Shown: positions 31,760-41,298, counted from the first letter of the stretch. The stretch: DNA of 56,040 nucleotides from CAWULT01 sp963923455 (GCA_963923455.1 CAWULT010000017.1:1-56040), one strand, 5' to 3'. Notes: generated from the sequence alone by a model not told the origin. Program-made: numbers and translations.

Positions 31760-32920
31760 CTACGAGACGAGGGACCGAAACAGGATCTGCCGGGCCGGTG
31801 GATGCTTCAGCAGCGCGACGATCAGCTTCCTGTGCCGGTTGAACGAGGCCGTCCGCCGCACGAGCGGCATCACGCCGTCGGTCCTCGCGAGGTCGAACAG
31901 GCCTTCGATGTCGTGATCGGGCATGCCCTGCACGAGCTGCCGGAACGAGCGCTGGGTATCGAGCTCCGACGCGAGCCGATCCCGCCAGCGGCGCTCGTAG
32001 GCCGACAGCCGTGCAGCCGACAGGTCGTCCTCGGCGAGGGCGTCGGCGGCGACCTCGGCGCCGAGCGCCGCGCTGTACAGGCTGTAGTAGATGCCTCCGC
32101 CGGTCGTCGGCTTGACGAGGCCCGCCGCGTCGCCGACCACGATCACCCGGTCGTCGTACGTCCGGTCGATCCGCGCGAGGGGCAGGATCTTCTGGCGCGG
32201 CCGCGGCACGGCCGACGTGTCGATACCCCACCGGGCCGCGACGCGGTCGAGCATCCGGGCGAAGTACACGGGCGCCTGGCGCTCCGCCATCACGCCGATG
32301 CGCGCGTAGCCCTGCCCACCACGATTGACGGGCACCGCCCAGGCAAAGCCCCGTGGCGCGATGGCGCGCCCGAAGTGCACTTCCACGTCGCCGGGCCGGC
32401 TCGCCGGCACCTCGCACTGGGCGGAGTGGAGGTAGAGCGAGGGCAGTCCGAGGCCCAGTGCGCGCTGGAACCAGTAGCGGCCACCGCAGGCGAGCACGCA
32501 GACCCGGGCGCGCAGGGTCCCCTGCCCGGCGACGTCCACCTCGACGCCGTCCGGGTCGCGGCGAAGCCCCAGGGCGCGTGCGCCGACCCGGATGCTCGCG
32601 CCCGCCCGTCCGGCGGCCACCGCCAGCTCGCGGTCGAAGGCCGCCCGATCGACGACGACCGCCTCGACGGCACCGGTCCGGTACGCGACGGCGTGCCCCG
32701 CCGGCGACACGAAGCGCGCGGTGGTGAGGTCGTTCAGGATGCTGGTGCGGCGGAGGTCGAATTCGTCGAAGGCCTCGCGCGCGAGGATGCCGGTGCAGTG
32801 GACGGGATCGCCGACGACGGGGTGCTCCTCGAGGACGACGACGTCACGCGCGCGTTCCGCCAGGCGCCGGGCCGCGTGCAGGCCGGCCGGTCCTGCTCCA
32901 ATGATCACCGCGTCGTGCAT
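31760..32920 (-). CDS. Geranylgeranyl-reductase-family FAD oxidoreductase
   Basis: This 386-residue flavoprotein begins with an FAD Rossmann motif (AVIIGAGPAGLHAARRL, about 4-20). It has the HCTGIL segment typical of the geranylgeranyl/digeranylgeranyl-glycerophospholipid reductase family, and a second FAD motif VVGDAAGLVKPTTGGGIYYSL. The family saturates polyprenyl chains. Inside an EPS operon the natural guess is reduction of the lipid carrier, but other alkene substrates are possible. ATG 32918-32920 was chosen over an upstream ATG (32959) because the Rossmann strand starts here. It lies 63 bases after the priming transferase. Confidence 0.75.
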   Translation of the reverse strand: MHDAVIIGAGPAGLHAARRLAERARDVVVLEEHPVVGDPVHCTGILAREAFDEFDLRRTSILNDLTTARFVSPAGHAVAYRTGAVEAVVVDRAAFDRELAVAAGRAGASIRVGARALGLRRDPDGVEVDVAGQGTLRARVCVLACGGRYWFQRALGLGLPSLYLHSAQCEVPASRPGDVEVHFGRAIAPRGFAWAVPVNRGGQGYARIGVMAERQAPVYFARMLDRVAARWGIDTSAVPRPRQKILPLARIDRTYDDRVIVVGDAAGLVKPTTGGGIYYSLYSAALGAEVAADALAEDDLSAARLSAYERRWRDRLASELDTQRSFRQLVQGMPDHDIEGLFDLARTDGVMPLVRRTASFNRHRKLIVALLKHPPARQILFRSLVS

Positions 32921-32983
32921 CGACTTTGGAGTTTCACTGGTGGCGCGGCCGCGTGTCAACGTGCGGACCGCCCGCGCGACGCC

Positions 32984-33658
32984 TCACAACTTCGATCCGC
33001 GCGTCTCCCACTTGCCGCGGAAGGTGATCCAGAACGACAGCAGGATCAGACGGACGTCGAGCCAGAACGAGCGGCGGCGCACGTACAGCAGGTCGTAGCG
33101 GAACTTCTGCCGTCGCCGGATGTCGCGCGCCGCGAAGATCTGCGCGATGCCCGTCAGGCCGGGACGCACGCTGGCGCGCGCCTCGAACCTGGGCACGTCC
33201 TCGAGCCGCTCGAGGCCGGCCCCCCCGACCTCGATCTCGCCGGGCCGGAGCGCGCGGGGGCCGACGAAGCTCATGTCGCCCCGGAAGATGTTCCAGAGCT
33301 GTGGCAGCTCGTCCATCGCCGTCGCGCGCATCCACCGTCCCACGCGCGTGATCCGGGGGTCGTGCTCGGTGGCCTGCTGCGCCCCGACCACGGCCTCGGC
33401 GTCCGGGATCATCGAGCGGAACTTGCGGACGCCGAACGGCACGCCGTGCAGCCCCGAGCGCTCCTGGCTGTAGAGGACGGGACCGCCGTCCTCGAGCTTG
33501 ATGAGCGCCGCCGCCACCGCCCAGACGGGCGCCGACAACACGAGCCCGATCCCCGACAGCGCGACGTCGAGGCCGCGCTTGGCGGCATCGGTGGCCGGCG
33601 CGCTGCGGCACACCGGGTCGGCAGACACCATCAACGGTCGTGTTCTGGCACCGATCAT
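32984..33658 (-). CDS. Polyprenyl-phosphate sugar-1-phosphate transferase (priming enzyme)
   Basis: This 224-residue protein matches the short PglC/WcaJ-C-terminal type of phosphoglycosyltransferase, which loads the first sugar phosphate onto undecaprenyl phosphate. It has a membrane re-entrant helix (KRGLDVALSGIGLVLSAPVWAV), the VLYSQERSG loop, KFRSM, the catalytic DE pair in TAMDELPQLWNIFRGDMSFVGPRA and the C-terminal RPGLTG. There is no N-terminal four-helix domain. The start is ATG 33656-33658, with GAGGAG 11 bases upstream; an ATG nine codons later is possible. It follows a glycosyltransferase gene by 13 bases. Confidence 0.93.
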   Translation of the reverse strand: MIGARTRPLMVSADPVCRSAPATDAAKRGLDVALSGIGLVLSAPVWAVAAALIKLEDGGPVLYSQERSGLHGVPFGVRKFRSMIPDAEAVVGAQQATEHDPRITRVGRWMRATAMDELPQLWNIFRGDMSFVGPRALRPGEIEVGGAGLERLEDVPRFEARASVRPGLTGIAQIFAARDIRRRQKFRYDLLYVRRRSFWLDVRLILLSFWITFRGKWETRGSKL

Positions 33659-33671
33659 CCGTGCTCGCTCC

Positions 33672-34820
33672 TCAGCTCACGCGCGCGGACTCGCCGATCG
33701 GCGCCGCAGCGGGGCGCTCGAGCGTCTCCCGGTACAGCGCCACGGTCGACGCGCACATCCGCTCCACCGTGAAGCGGGCACGGGCACGGGCACGGGCCTG
33801 TGCGCCCAGCCGGCACCGCAGGTCCGGAGCGTCGAGCAGGCGCGCCAGCGCCGCGTGCAGCGCCGCGTGATCACCGGGCGGTACCACCAGGCCGGTCTCG
33901 CCGTCCTGGTTGACCCAGGCCACGCCGGTGCCGACCGCGGTGCTGACGACGGGCTTGCCGCAGAGCATCGCCTCGACCTGCACCATCCCGAACGCTTCCT
34001 GCCGGCTCGTCGACGGCAGCACGAAGGCGTCGCAGGCGTGGTACCAGGCCAGCAACTCGTCGTCGGAGACGCGGCCGACGAAACGGACGCGGTCGGCCAG
34101 GCCCAGGCTCGCGGCCTGCGCCTCGAGCGCGGCGCGGCGAGGGCCGTCGCCGACGATGACCGCCCGCGCGGCCAGGCCCGGCAGCGCCCGCAGCAGGACG
34201 TCGAGCCCCTTGTAGCCGACCAGACGGCCCGCGAACAGCAGGATGGGCACGCCGGCCTCCCGCCGCCGCGCCTCGGCGGCTGCGGCGACGGGCGCCGTGG
34301 CCTCGTACCGCTCCGGCGGCAATCCGAACGGAATCACCCTGCACGCCTCCCGATACGGCGCCAGCGCCGGCACGTCCAGCATGGGCGGCGAGGCCACGAC
34401 GATGCGCGCGGCCCGGCGCAGCACGAAGTCGAGCAGCGGCCGGTAGAACCACTCGTACTGCCAGCGGGGCCGGATGACCTCGCTGTGGTACCAGACGATG
34501 AGGGGCATGCGCGGCCGGACCAGTGCGTACGCGAGCAGCGCCATGGGGTTGGGCTCGTGCAGCACGAGCAGGTCTGCCCGGGCACGGGCGAGCCACGACG
34601 GCAGCGCCGGCGCGATCGAGACGGCCCCGGCCGAGAGCCACCGGCCCACGCGCGTGACGGGCACGCCGTCCACCCTCTCGTGCACGGTGCGCCGCGACGT
34701 GTTGAGGACGAGCGCGCCGGAGTCGATGGCGGTGCGCTCGCCGCGGCACAGCATCTCCAGGACGGTCTCGATGCCGCCGGGCTCTGGCGCGTAGAACTTG
34801 CCGAGATGCAGGACGCGCAT
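33672..34820 (-). CDS. GT4 family glycosyltransferase
   Basis: This 382-residue GT-B glycosyltransferase starts with MRVLHLGKFYAPEPGGIE, the acceptor-side loop of GT4 enzymes, and has the EX7E nucleotide-sugar motif in RQEAFGMVQVEAM. The FAGRLVGYKGLDVLL segment marks the donor domain. It presumably adds one sugar of the repeat unit on the cytoplasmic side; sugar specificity cannot be read from sequence. Start ATG 34818-34820 shares one base with the stop of the preceding gene (TGATG). Confidence 0.9.
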   Translation of the reverse strand: MRVLHLGKFYAPEPGGIETVLEMLCRGERTAIDSGALVLNTSRRTVHERVDGVPVTRVGRWLSAGAVSIAPALPSWLARARADLLVLHEPNPMALLAYALVRPRMPLIVWYHSEVIRPRWQYEWFYRPLLDFVLRRAARIVVASPPMLDVPALAPYREACRVIPFGLPPERYEATAPVAAAAEARRREAGVPILLFAGRLVGYKGLDVLLRALPGLAARAVIVGDGPRRAALEAQAASLGLADRVRFVGRVSDDELLAWYHACDAFVLPSTSRQEAFGMVQVEAMLCGKPVVSTAVGTGVAWVNQDGETGLVVPPGDHAALHAALARLLDAPDLRCRLGAQARARARARFTVERMCASTVALYRETLERPAAAPIGESARVS

Positions 34821-36025
34821 CAGCCGGCCACCAGCCTCAGGTGCGACGCCCGTGCCCGCCCGGCGTCGGGCAGCAGTTCGAGGTAGAGGTCGGACATCCG
34901 CCTGGCGTGCTCGAGTGGATCGAACCGGCGGGCCTGGATCACGGCCGCGGACCGTCGCTCGCGCCACGTCCCCGGCTGGGCCGCCCGCTCGTCGAGCAGC
35001 GCCGAGACGGCGGCGGCCCATCGCGGCACGTCGGCCACGCCGCAATAGACGGCGGCCGTGCCTCCGACCTCGCGCAGCGCCTCGAGGTCGCTCGCCACGA
35101 CCGGCGTTCCGCAGGCCATCGCCTCGGCAACCGGCAGCCCGAACCCTTCCTTCGCCGACGGCTGCAGCAGCACCGCGGCCCGCCGGTAGAGCGCGGCCAG
35201 CTGGCGCCGCTCGACGAAGGGCATCACCGTGACCGCCTCGGTCAGGCCGAGCGACGCGGCGTGGCGTGCCTGCCGCGCGGTGAAGGGCCCGCCGACACGA
35301 ATCAGACGCGCGCCGGGATGCTGCCGGCGTACCTCCGCGAACGTGTCGAGCAGGACGTCGATCCGCTTGCGCGGGATCGTGCTGCCCACATGGAGCAGTT
35401 CGGGGCAGTCCGGATCGGGCTCGCCGAGCCGCGCGGCGACGTCGGCCGCGGCGGCGACGTCGGGCCGCGCCAGGTACACGGGATGTACGCCGTAGGGCAC
35501 GACCGCGATTCGCGAGGCGGGCACCACGGCGTGCGCGACCAGGGCGTTCCGGGTGGCGACGCTGCCGCAGACAATCTGACGGGCCGAGACGAGCCCCTGG
35601 AGCAACCGTCGCCCCAGCAGCCGGCCGACCCACGACTGCGGCGGCGAGCCCGGCAGCAGACCGTCGAACGCGTCGACGTCGTGGCACGACACGACCGTCC
35701 TCTCCGGAGGCAGCTGCGCCACCAGGTGCGCGTAACTGTGATCGACGATGTGGAACAGGTCGTATTCGGACACGCGCGGCGCCAGCCAGCGCCCATAGTC
35801 CCACACCCGGTTGACGATGCGATCGGCGGTGTCGACGGCCCGCAGCGTGCGCAGGCCGGGCACGCGCGTCAGCCGCCGGACCATCGCGGGGCGCAGCTGC
35901 ACCGCGTCGACGACACGGGCGTCCTGGCTGCGCAGGCCGAGCAGCAGGATCTCGGCAACCAGATCCATGCTGTGCCACCGCTCTTCCAGCAGGTCGGACA
36001 CGACCGCGACGCGCGGCAGCTTCAT
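34820..36025 (-). CDS. GT4 family glycosyltransferase
   Basis: This 401-residue GT-B protein has the EX7E motif in AKEGFGLPVAEAMACGTPVV, the VGSTIPRKRIDVLL donor-domain entry and an N-terminal VAVVSDLLEERWHSMDLV acceptor loop. The N-terminal loop differs from the GGxE form of most neighbours, hinting at a different acceptor. The ATG overlaps the stop of the upstream glycosyltransferase by four bases (ATGA). It is part of the EPS assembly train. Confidence 0.9.
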   Translation of the reverse strand: MKLPRVAVVSDLLEERWHSMDLVAEILLLGLRSQDARVVDAVQLRPAMVRRLTRVPGLRTLRAVDTADRIVNRVWDYGRWLAPRVSEYDLFHIVDHSYAHLVAQLPPERTVVSCHDVDAFDGLLPGSPPQSWVGRLLGRRLLQGLVSARQIVCGSVATRNALVAHAVVPASRIAVVPYGVHPVYLARPDVAAAADVAARLGEPDPDCPELLHVGSTIPRKRIDVLLDTFAEVRRQHPGARLIRVGGPFTARQARHAASLGLTEAVTVMPFVERRQLAALYRRAAVLLQPSAKEGFGLPVAEAMACGTPVVASDLEALREVGGTAAVYCGVADVPRWAAAVSALLDERAAQPGTWRERRSAAVIQARRFDPLEHARRMSDLYLELLPDAGRARASHLRLVAG

Positions 36026-37263
36026 GCCGGTGCCCCTGCCGCCGACGCCGGACGCGCCACCTCGGCCAGCACCTGGCGGAGATCACCGAAGGCCTGCTCG
36101 CGGCTCCATTCCCGGCACACGTACGCACGGCCGCGGAGGGCCTCGGCGCGCGCCGCGGCCGGATCGGCCGCGATCGCGAGCAGCGCGCGCGCCATCGCGT
36201 CGGGGTCCTGCCGCGGCGTGAGCGTCGCGTAACCCTGCAGTTGCACGGCCATGCCCCCCACCGCGGTGGCCACGAGCGGCGTCCCGCAGGCCAATGCCTC
36301 GAGCGTGGAATAGGCCGCCCCCTCGGCAAGCGAGGCCAGCGCCGCCACATCGACGGCCCGGAAGTAGTCGGGGACCTCCTCGATCGGGTGGACGGCCGGA
36401 CGGCCGATTACCCAGTTCGACACGTCGCCCAGGTCGAGGCTGCGCGCCAGCGCGAGGAACTCCTGGTAGCCGCCGCTCAGATTCAGCACGACCGCGTCGA
36501 GCCCGCGCTGCCTGGCGATCGCCACCGCGCGCAGCACCGTCTCCGGGTCCTTCTCGTGGCTGATGCGGCTCGAGAGCAGCACGAGGAACCGGTCCTCGGG
36601 CAGGTCGAACCGGCGGCGCAGCGCGGCCCGCTCCGCCGCGTCCGCGGGCCGGAAGCGGTCGACGTCCACGCCGTAGTAGAGGCCGACCTGGCTGCGGGGG
36701 CAGAACCGGCGCGCAACGTCCCGCAGGTAAGGTCCCATCGCCAGGCAGCGCGTGGCCAGCCGGCCGTTGACCGTCATCAGCGTGCGAATGGCCGCCTCAC
36801 CGGCCCACGCGGCCACGGGTCCGATGCGCCCGCGCTCACGGCGGCACCGGAAGTACTCGATGGGCGCGATGCCCATGTAGGTGACGACCGGCACGCCACG
36901 CAGCGCGCCGACGATCGTCGCGTTGAAGGAGCCGCGCAGGACTTCCTGCGACAGGACCACGTCGAACTGCCGCGCGACCCGCCACAGGTACGCGAAGGAC
37001 CGGGCCTGGAAGGCCAGCCGCCCGCCCGGAATCTCGTGCACCGTCAACCGCGCGCCGCTCGCGGCCACGCGCGCCTTGAGCGTGCTCGCGGCGTAGGCGC
37101 CGGCGGGCACGGCCATCGTGAGGTCGCAGATCTCGCTCAGGCCGACGACGAAACGAATGTCCGTGAAGCCCTCGACGAAGAACAGCACCCGCAAGGGACG
37201 GGCGGGAGCAGCGGCGGCCGGCGCCGGCCAGGCCGCCACGGCGGCGGATGTCTGAGGTGTCAT
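36022..37263 (-). CDS. GT4 family glycosyltransferase
   Basis: This 413-residue GT-B protein has an Ala/Pro-rich N-terminal extension (about 25 residues) before the VLFFVEGFTDIRFV strand. The donor-side motif is LAEGAAYSTLEALACGTPLV (E-x7-E), and SSRISHEKDPETVLRA precedes it. Its function is a step in repeat-unit assembly with unknown sugar. It is 24 bases downstream of the next glycosyltransferase gene and overlaps the following one by four bases. Confidence 0.88.
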   Translation of the reverse strand: MTPQTSAAVAAWPAPAAAAPARPLRVLFFVEGFTDIRFVVGLSEICDLTMAVPAGAYAASTLKARVAASGARLTVHEIPGGRLAFQARSFAYLWRVARQFDVVLSQEVLRGSFNATIVGALRGVPVVTYMGIAPIEYFRCRRERGRIGPVAAWAGEAAIRTLMTVNGRLATRCLAMGPYLRDVARRFCPRSQVGLYYGVDVDRFRPADAAERAALRRRFDLPEDRFLVLLSSRISHEKDPETVLRAVAIARQRGLDAVVLNLSGGYQEFLALARSLDLGDVSNWVIGRPAVHPIEEVPDYFRAVDVAALASLAEGAAYSTLEALACGTPLVATAVGGMAVQLQGYATLTPRQDPDAMARALLAIAADPAAARAEALRGRAYVCREWSREQAFGDLRQVLAEVARPASAAGAPA

Positions 37264-37287
37264 GCGCGCCAGGGCGGGGACGCGGCG

Positions 37288-38502
37288 CTACCCGCGTACC
37301 ACGTCGTCGAAGATGCCGAGCAGTGCCTCCAGGTGCCCACCGAATGGGTTATCGGCCGAAAGGCGTCGAGCCCCAGCGCTGAGGCGGACGTAGGTGGCGG
37401 GGTCGGCGAGGCAGGCGATGATGGCATCGGCGAGCCCGCCGACCGTGGGCGGGTCCCCCGGTGCCAGCGCGCCGTTGACACCGGGCTTCAGCCAGTCCGG
37501 GATGCCGCCGACGGCGTAGCCGGCGGCCGGCACGCCATGACGCCCGGCTTCGAGCCCCACCAGACCGAGCGGCTCGGGCCACAGGCTGGGCACGACGAGC
37601 AGGTGCGAGCCCGAGAAGAGGCGCGCCATCGCGTCCGGCCCCACCCATCCCTCGAAGCGCACCGAGACCCGGGGATCGCGCGCGCCGACCTCGCGCGCGC
37701 AGGACTCCCATGCCGGACGATCCGCCCCATCGCCCGCGATCGTCAGCGACACCGGCCGCCCGAGCCGCGCCGCGACCGCGGGCAGGGCGAGCAACAGTTC
37801 ACGTCCGCCCTTGATGGCGAACGTGCGGCCCGCGAACAGGAGGTGCCACGGCTCACCAGGCGCCGGCGGGGCCGGTTCCGGCCCCGCGTCGGGCATTCCG
37901 GCCGCGGGGCCGGCGGCCCGGACCTGCCAGGCGCACGACGCCGGCAGGCCGTAGCGTGCGTACTCGCGCGCCAGATGCGACGAGAGCGTCACGATGCGCC
38001 GATACCGCCGCAGCAGGGCGAACCGCGCGGCCTGTCGCCGGTACTCCCGCAGCATCGTCACCGGACTGCGGCCGCCGCACCGGCGCGGCAGGTACTGCAC
38101 GAGGCAGGATGGCCCGAAGGGCCGGTCGCAGGGGCGAGTCGTCGGCACGTCGAACGCCTTCCGGCCGCTGATGCAGGTGCCGTGATAGTCGTGCGCGAGC
38201 ATCACGGCCGGCGCCACGTCGAGCAGCGCCGCCTCGTGGCCGGGATCGCGCAGGCCGTTGACGAAGAGGACGTCAGGGCGCCACCGCCGAAGTGCGGCGA
38301 GCACCGGGTCGAGCCCCGACGCGCCCACGCACCAGATCGGCGCGCCCTCCGGCAGCGCGAGCGGCGCGGCATCGGTGGGGGCATCGAGCTCGTGGACGAA
38401 CGCCAGCGCGTGGTGACGCGCGAGCCCGGGCAGCACCGTCCGCAGGTACGTGCCCGTGCCGCCAGCCTGCCGGTTGCTCCAGTGCGCGACCGCAATGCGC
38501 AT
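37288..38502 (-). CDS. GT4 family glycosyltransferase
   Basis: This 404-residue GT-B protein starts MRIAVAHWSNRQAGGTGTYL and has the EX7E form EPLGLVGLE. A Cys-rich insert (THRPCDRPFGPSCLVQYLPRRCGG-like, residues about 130-155) lies between the two Rossmann halves. Such inserts occur in a subset of GT4 enzymes; their role is unknown. The ATG at 38500-38502 is used; a GTG two codons earlier is equally possible. It follows the upstream glycosyltransferase after eight bases. Confidence 0.87.
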   Translation of the reverse strand: MRIAVAHWSNRQAGGTGTYLRTVLPGLARHHALAFVHELDAPTDAAPLALPEGAPIWCVGASGLDPVLAALRRWRPDVLFVNGLRDPGHEAALLDVAPAVMLAHDYHGTCISGRKAFDVPTTRPCDRPFGPSCLVQYLPRRCGGRSPVTMLREYRRQAARFALLRRYRRIVTLSSHLAREYARYGLPASCAWQVRAAGPAAGMPDAGPEPAPPAPGEPWHLLFAGRTFAIKGGRELLLALPAVAARLGRPVSLTIAGDGADRPAWESCAREVGARDPRVSVRFEGWVGPDAMARLFSGSHLLVVPSLWPEPLGLVGLEAGRHGVPAAGYAVGGIPDWLKPGVNGALAPGDPPTVGGLADAIIACLADPATYVRLSAGARRLSADNPFGGHLEALLGIFDDVVRG

Positions 38503-38510
38503 TGCCACCC

Positions 38511-39644
38511 TCAGGCCGCCCGCAGCGCGGCGATCGTCCGTGCCAGGGCGAAGTGGTCCTCGTAGAGGGCGCGTCCCCGCTCCGCCAGGCCGCTGCGCGT
38601 CCGCGGATCGACGAGCAGCCGCGCCGCCGTCGCGGCCCAGGCGTGATCGCCGGGGATCAGCGCGACGGCCTCGCGCTCGGCCCAGATCGCCTCGGTCATC
38701 GGGCCCGCGTTGGTCACGACCGGCACCCCGAGTGCGAGCCCGGCCATCGCGCTCGTCCGCCGCGACGAGACGCCGTCCGGATACGGCTGCAGCAGCAGGT
38801 CGCAGGCCGCCACGTGCGCCGCGAGGGCCTCGCGCGACAGCCGGCCGGGGGCATGGATGCGCGCCGCCGCCGCGCGGTGCGTCACCGCGAGGCTCCCGGC
38901 GAAGCGCGGCGCGCCCTCTCCGAGCAACAGGACGCGGGCCGCCGGCACGGCGTCGAGCAGCGGCGGCAGCGCCGCGGCCAGGGCCGCCCGGATCGGCGCG
39001 CCGTAGGTGCCAACGTGCCCCACCAGGGGCGCGTCCCCGGCATACCGGCCGCGCACGGCGAAGGCGTCGTCGCGCGACGGCGCCGGCAGTGTGCAGGGGA
39101 TCGGGAGCCACGTGAAGGCGATCGCCTTGCCGAGCGCGAAGGGACGCCACCGCTCCGCCCAGGTCGGAATCGACACCCAGATGCGTGTGGCCGCGCGGAT
39201 GAGCATCATCGTCATCAGCCGGTGTACGACGGCGGCCGCGTCCTGCCGCCAGGACCCTTCGTGGAACGCGAGATACGGCTCGTGGACCATCAGGTCGATC
39301 GGGCTGCCGCGCCGGGCGCGCCGCCACACCCAGGCGCAGAAGCGCACGTTCATCGAGCGGTAGCCGTAGCCGTGCGGCACCCACTGCACGAGCACGCGGT
39401 GCGGCTCGGCCGCCGCGTCGAGGGCCGCGTCCAGGTGGCACAGATCGCCCGGCCGGAAGGCGCCCAGCACCGGGTGCAGGTGAACGCCCGGCCGGCCGGG
39501 CGGCACCGAACCCAGGGCCACCGCCGGACACCAGACGTGCACCTCGTCGCCGGCCGCGGCCAGCCCCTCGGCGACCTCACGCGAGTAGTCGGCCACTCCG
39601 CCGACCGCAGGCGGGTACTCGCAGGTGACCAGGTGCCACTGCAT
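38511..39644 (-). CDS. GT-B glycosyltransferase lacking a clear EX7E motif
   Basis: This 377-residue protein opens with WHLVTCEYPPAVGGVADYSRE, the GT4 acceptor loop, and has VGHVGTYG and VLLLGEGAPRF at the donor domain. The region that should hold the EX7E catalytic motif reads PYPDGVSSRRTSAMAGLALGVPVV, replacing both glutamates (D and S). It may be a diverged active enzyme, or one that uses another residue. The start ATG shares one base with the upstream stop (TGATG). It is otherwise an ordinary member of the EPS train. Confidence 0.82.
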   Translation of the reverse strand: MQWHLVTCEYPPAVGGVADYSREVAEGLAAAGDEVHVWCPAVALGSVPPGRPGVHLHPVLGAFRPGDLCHLDAALDAAAEPHRVLVQWVPHGYGYRSMNVRFCAWVWRRARRGSPIDLMVHEPYLAFHEGSWRQDAAAVVHRLMTMMLIRAATRIWVSIPTWAERWRPFALGKAIAFTWLPIPCTLPAPSRDDAFAVRGRYAGDAPLVGHVGTYGAPIRAALAAALPPLLDAVPAARVLLLGEGAPRFAGSLAVTHRAAAARIHAPGRLSREALAAHVAACDLLLQPYPDGVSSRRTSAMAGLALGVPVVTNAGPMTEAIWAEREAVALIPGDHAWAATAARLLVDPRTRSGLAERGRALYEDHFALARTIAALRAA

Positions 39645-40765
39645 CAGGGCACCTGCCCGTCCGGCGCCGCCGCCCGCGGGACACCAGCGCGCGCCGGGCG
39701 GGCGTAGGCGTCGAGGCACCGCTGAACGGTCCGCGGCCACGTGAACCGGGCGAGCACCCGCGCCCGTCCCGCCCGACCCATCGCACGCGCTTCCACGGGA
39801 TGGTCCCGCAGCCACGACAGCCGCCCGCCGAGCGCGGCCGGGTCGTTCGGTGGCACCACGAAGCCGGTGGCCCCGTCTGCCACCACCTCGGGCAGGCTGG
39901 CCACGTCCGTGCAGACGGCCGGAGTCTCGCAGGCCATGCCCTCGAGCAGCGTCTGCCCGAGCAGTTCGGGGACGCGCGTTTCGTGCCCGTCCGGCATCCG
40001 ATAGACACTCGGCAGCACGACGCAGAGGGCGCGCCTGTACAGGTCGACCAGCGCCGCGTCATCGAGCCCATGCGCGAAGGTCACGGCCTTCCCCGCCGCG
40101 AGTGCGGCCAGGCGCGACGCCGTGGCCGCGTCCGGCCGCGGGCCGGCGACGGTGAGCGCCATGCCCGCCGGCAGGCCGCCGATGAGATCCTCGACGCCCT
40201 TGTGCGGCAGCAGCCGGCCGACGAAGAGCGCCCCACCGGTCCGTTCCACCTGCGGATCCGGCGTGAAGCGATCCAGGTCCACGCCGCCCGCGATCACCTC
40301 GGCCTCGGGCCGCGCGTCGTGCCCGTGGATGCGCCGGCTGTACGCGCTCAGGTGCAGGTGGCCGTCGTACCAGCCATCGGTCGACACGTAGGCCGACACG
40401 TCCCAACCACCCCCGCCGAGGTCGCTGACGAACACCCGCCGTCCCATGACCCGGCACCACGCGGCCACGGCACTGCTCGTCAGCACGTGCTGTTGATGGC
40501 AGTGCACGACGTCGGCGCCGGCGAGCGCCCCGAAGACCCGGTAGTGGAACGGGTTGCTCCACTGCCCACGCACGTGCCACGCGCCGGCGAGCACGCGGAC
40601 GCGCAGCCCGCCGACCTCGTAGTCGTCGTCCTCGCGCCCGAAGGTCACGAGCGTCGTCGGCACCACGGCAGCCATGTGGCGCGCCAGTTCGTAGGCGTAC
40701 CGCTCCGCCCCACCGACGACCCCGTCGGGCCCGAAGAGCGCCGGCACGATGTGCACCACGCGCAC
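39644..40765 (-). CDS. GT4 family glycosyltransferase
   Basis: This 373-residue GT-B protein starts at a GTG (40763-40765). The N-terminal HIVPALFGPDGVVGGAERYAYELA loop, the FVGRLLPHKGVEDLI donor entry and the motif RVPELLGQTLLEGMACETPAV (E-x7-E) place it in GT4. It lies two bases downstream of the methyltransferase gene and overlaps the next glycosyltransferase by one base. Sugar specificity is unknown. Confidence 0.9.
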   Translation of the reverse strand: MRVVHIVPALFGPDGVVGGAERYAYELARHMAAVVPTTLVTFGREDDDYEVGGLRVRVLAGAWHVRGQWSNPFHYRVFGALAGADVVHCHQQHVLTSSAVAAWCRVMGRRVFVSDLGGGGWDVSAYVSTDGWYDGHLHLSAYSRRIHGHDARPEAEVIAGGVDLDRFTPDPQVERTGGALFVGRLLPHKGVEDLIGGLPAGMALTVAGPRPDAATASRLAALAAGKAVTFAHGLDDAALVDLYRRALCVVLPSVYRMPDGHETRVPELLGQTLLEGMACETPAVCTDVASLPEVVADGATGFVVPPNDPAALGGRLSWLRDHPVEARAMGRAGRARVLARFTWPRTVQRCLDAYARPARAGVPRAAAPDGQVP

Positions 40766-40767
40766 GG

Positions 40768-41298
40768 CTACTTCATCACCTCGAACTCGAAGTACAGGAA
40801 CCAGGCCGGGAACATCCAGGCCCAGCGGCGCTCGTAGGCCTCGGGCCAGCGGTTCGCCAGCCGGAACACCGCCAGGTTGCAGAGACTCCGGTGGAAGCTG
40901 ATCCGCCGGTGCCGCATCTGGAAGCGGGCCCGGGCGTAGTGGGCCAGTTCATGCTCGGTGCTGAACGGGTCGAGACTCCGCCAGCCGAAGCAGCGCCGAT
41001 GCGTGACGTCGGTGAACGCATTGGCGCTCGAAAAGTGGGGCACCGTGACGTGGACACGGGCGCCGGGGCGGCCGACGCGATGGATCTCGTCGAGCACGGC
41101 CGGTACGTCCCGGACGTGCTCGAGGACGTCGTACGCGTGCACTTCGTCGAAGGCGTCTGCCGCGAACGGCCACGGCGTTTGGTCGAGGTCGTGCACGATG
41201 TCGGCGCCGACGCGATCGCTGACGTCGAGGTTGACGGCGCCGGCCATGGGCTGGCGGCCGCTGCCGATGTTGAGACGTGCGGGTACGCGAGTGGTCAT
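40768..41298 (-). CDS. Class I SAM-dependent methyltransferase
   Basis: This 176-residue protein has the SAM-binding start LNIGSGRQPMAGAVNLDVS, the acidic loop and the DVLEHVRDVPAVLDEIHRV motif of Methyltransf_11-type enzymes. In this setting it probably methylates a sugar of the repeat unit or a lipid-linked intermediate. The ATG overlaps the stop of the flippase gene by four bases (ATGA). It is shorter than most family members because it has little beyond the core fold. Confidence 0.82.
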   Translation of the reverse strand: MTTRVPARLNIGSGRQPMAGAVNLDVSDRVGADIVHDLDQTPWPFAADAFDEVHAYDVLEHVRDVPAVLDEIHRVGRPGARVHVTVPHFSSANAFTDVTHRRCFGWRSLDPFSTEHELAHYARARFQMRHRRISFHRSLCNLAVFRLANRWPEAYERRWAWMFPAWFLYFEFEVMK

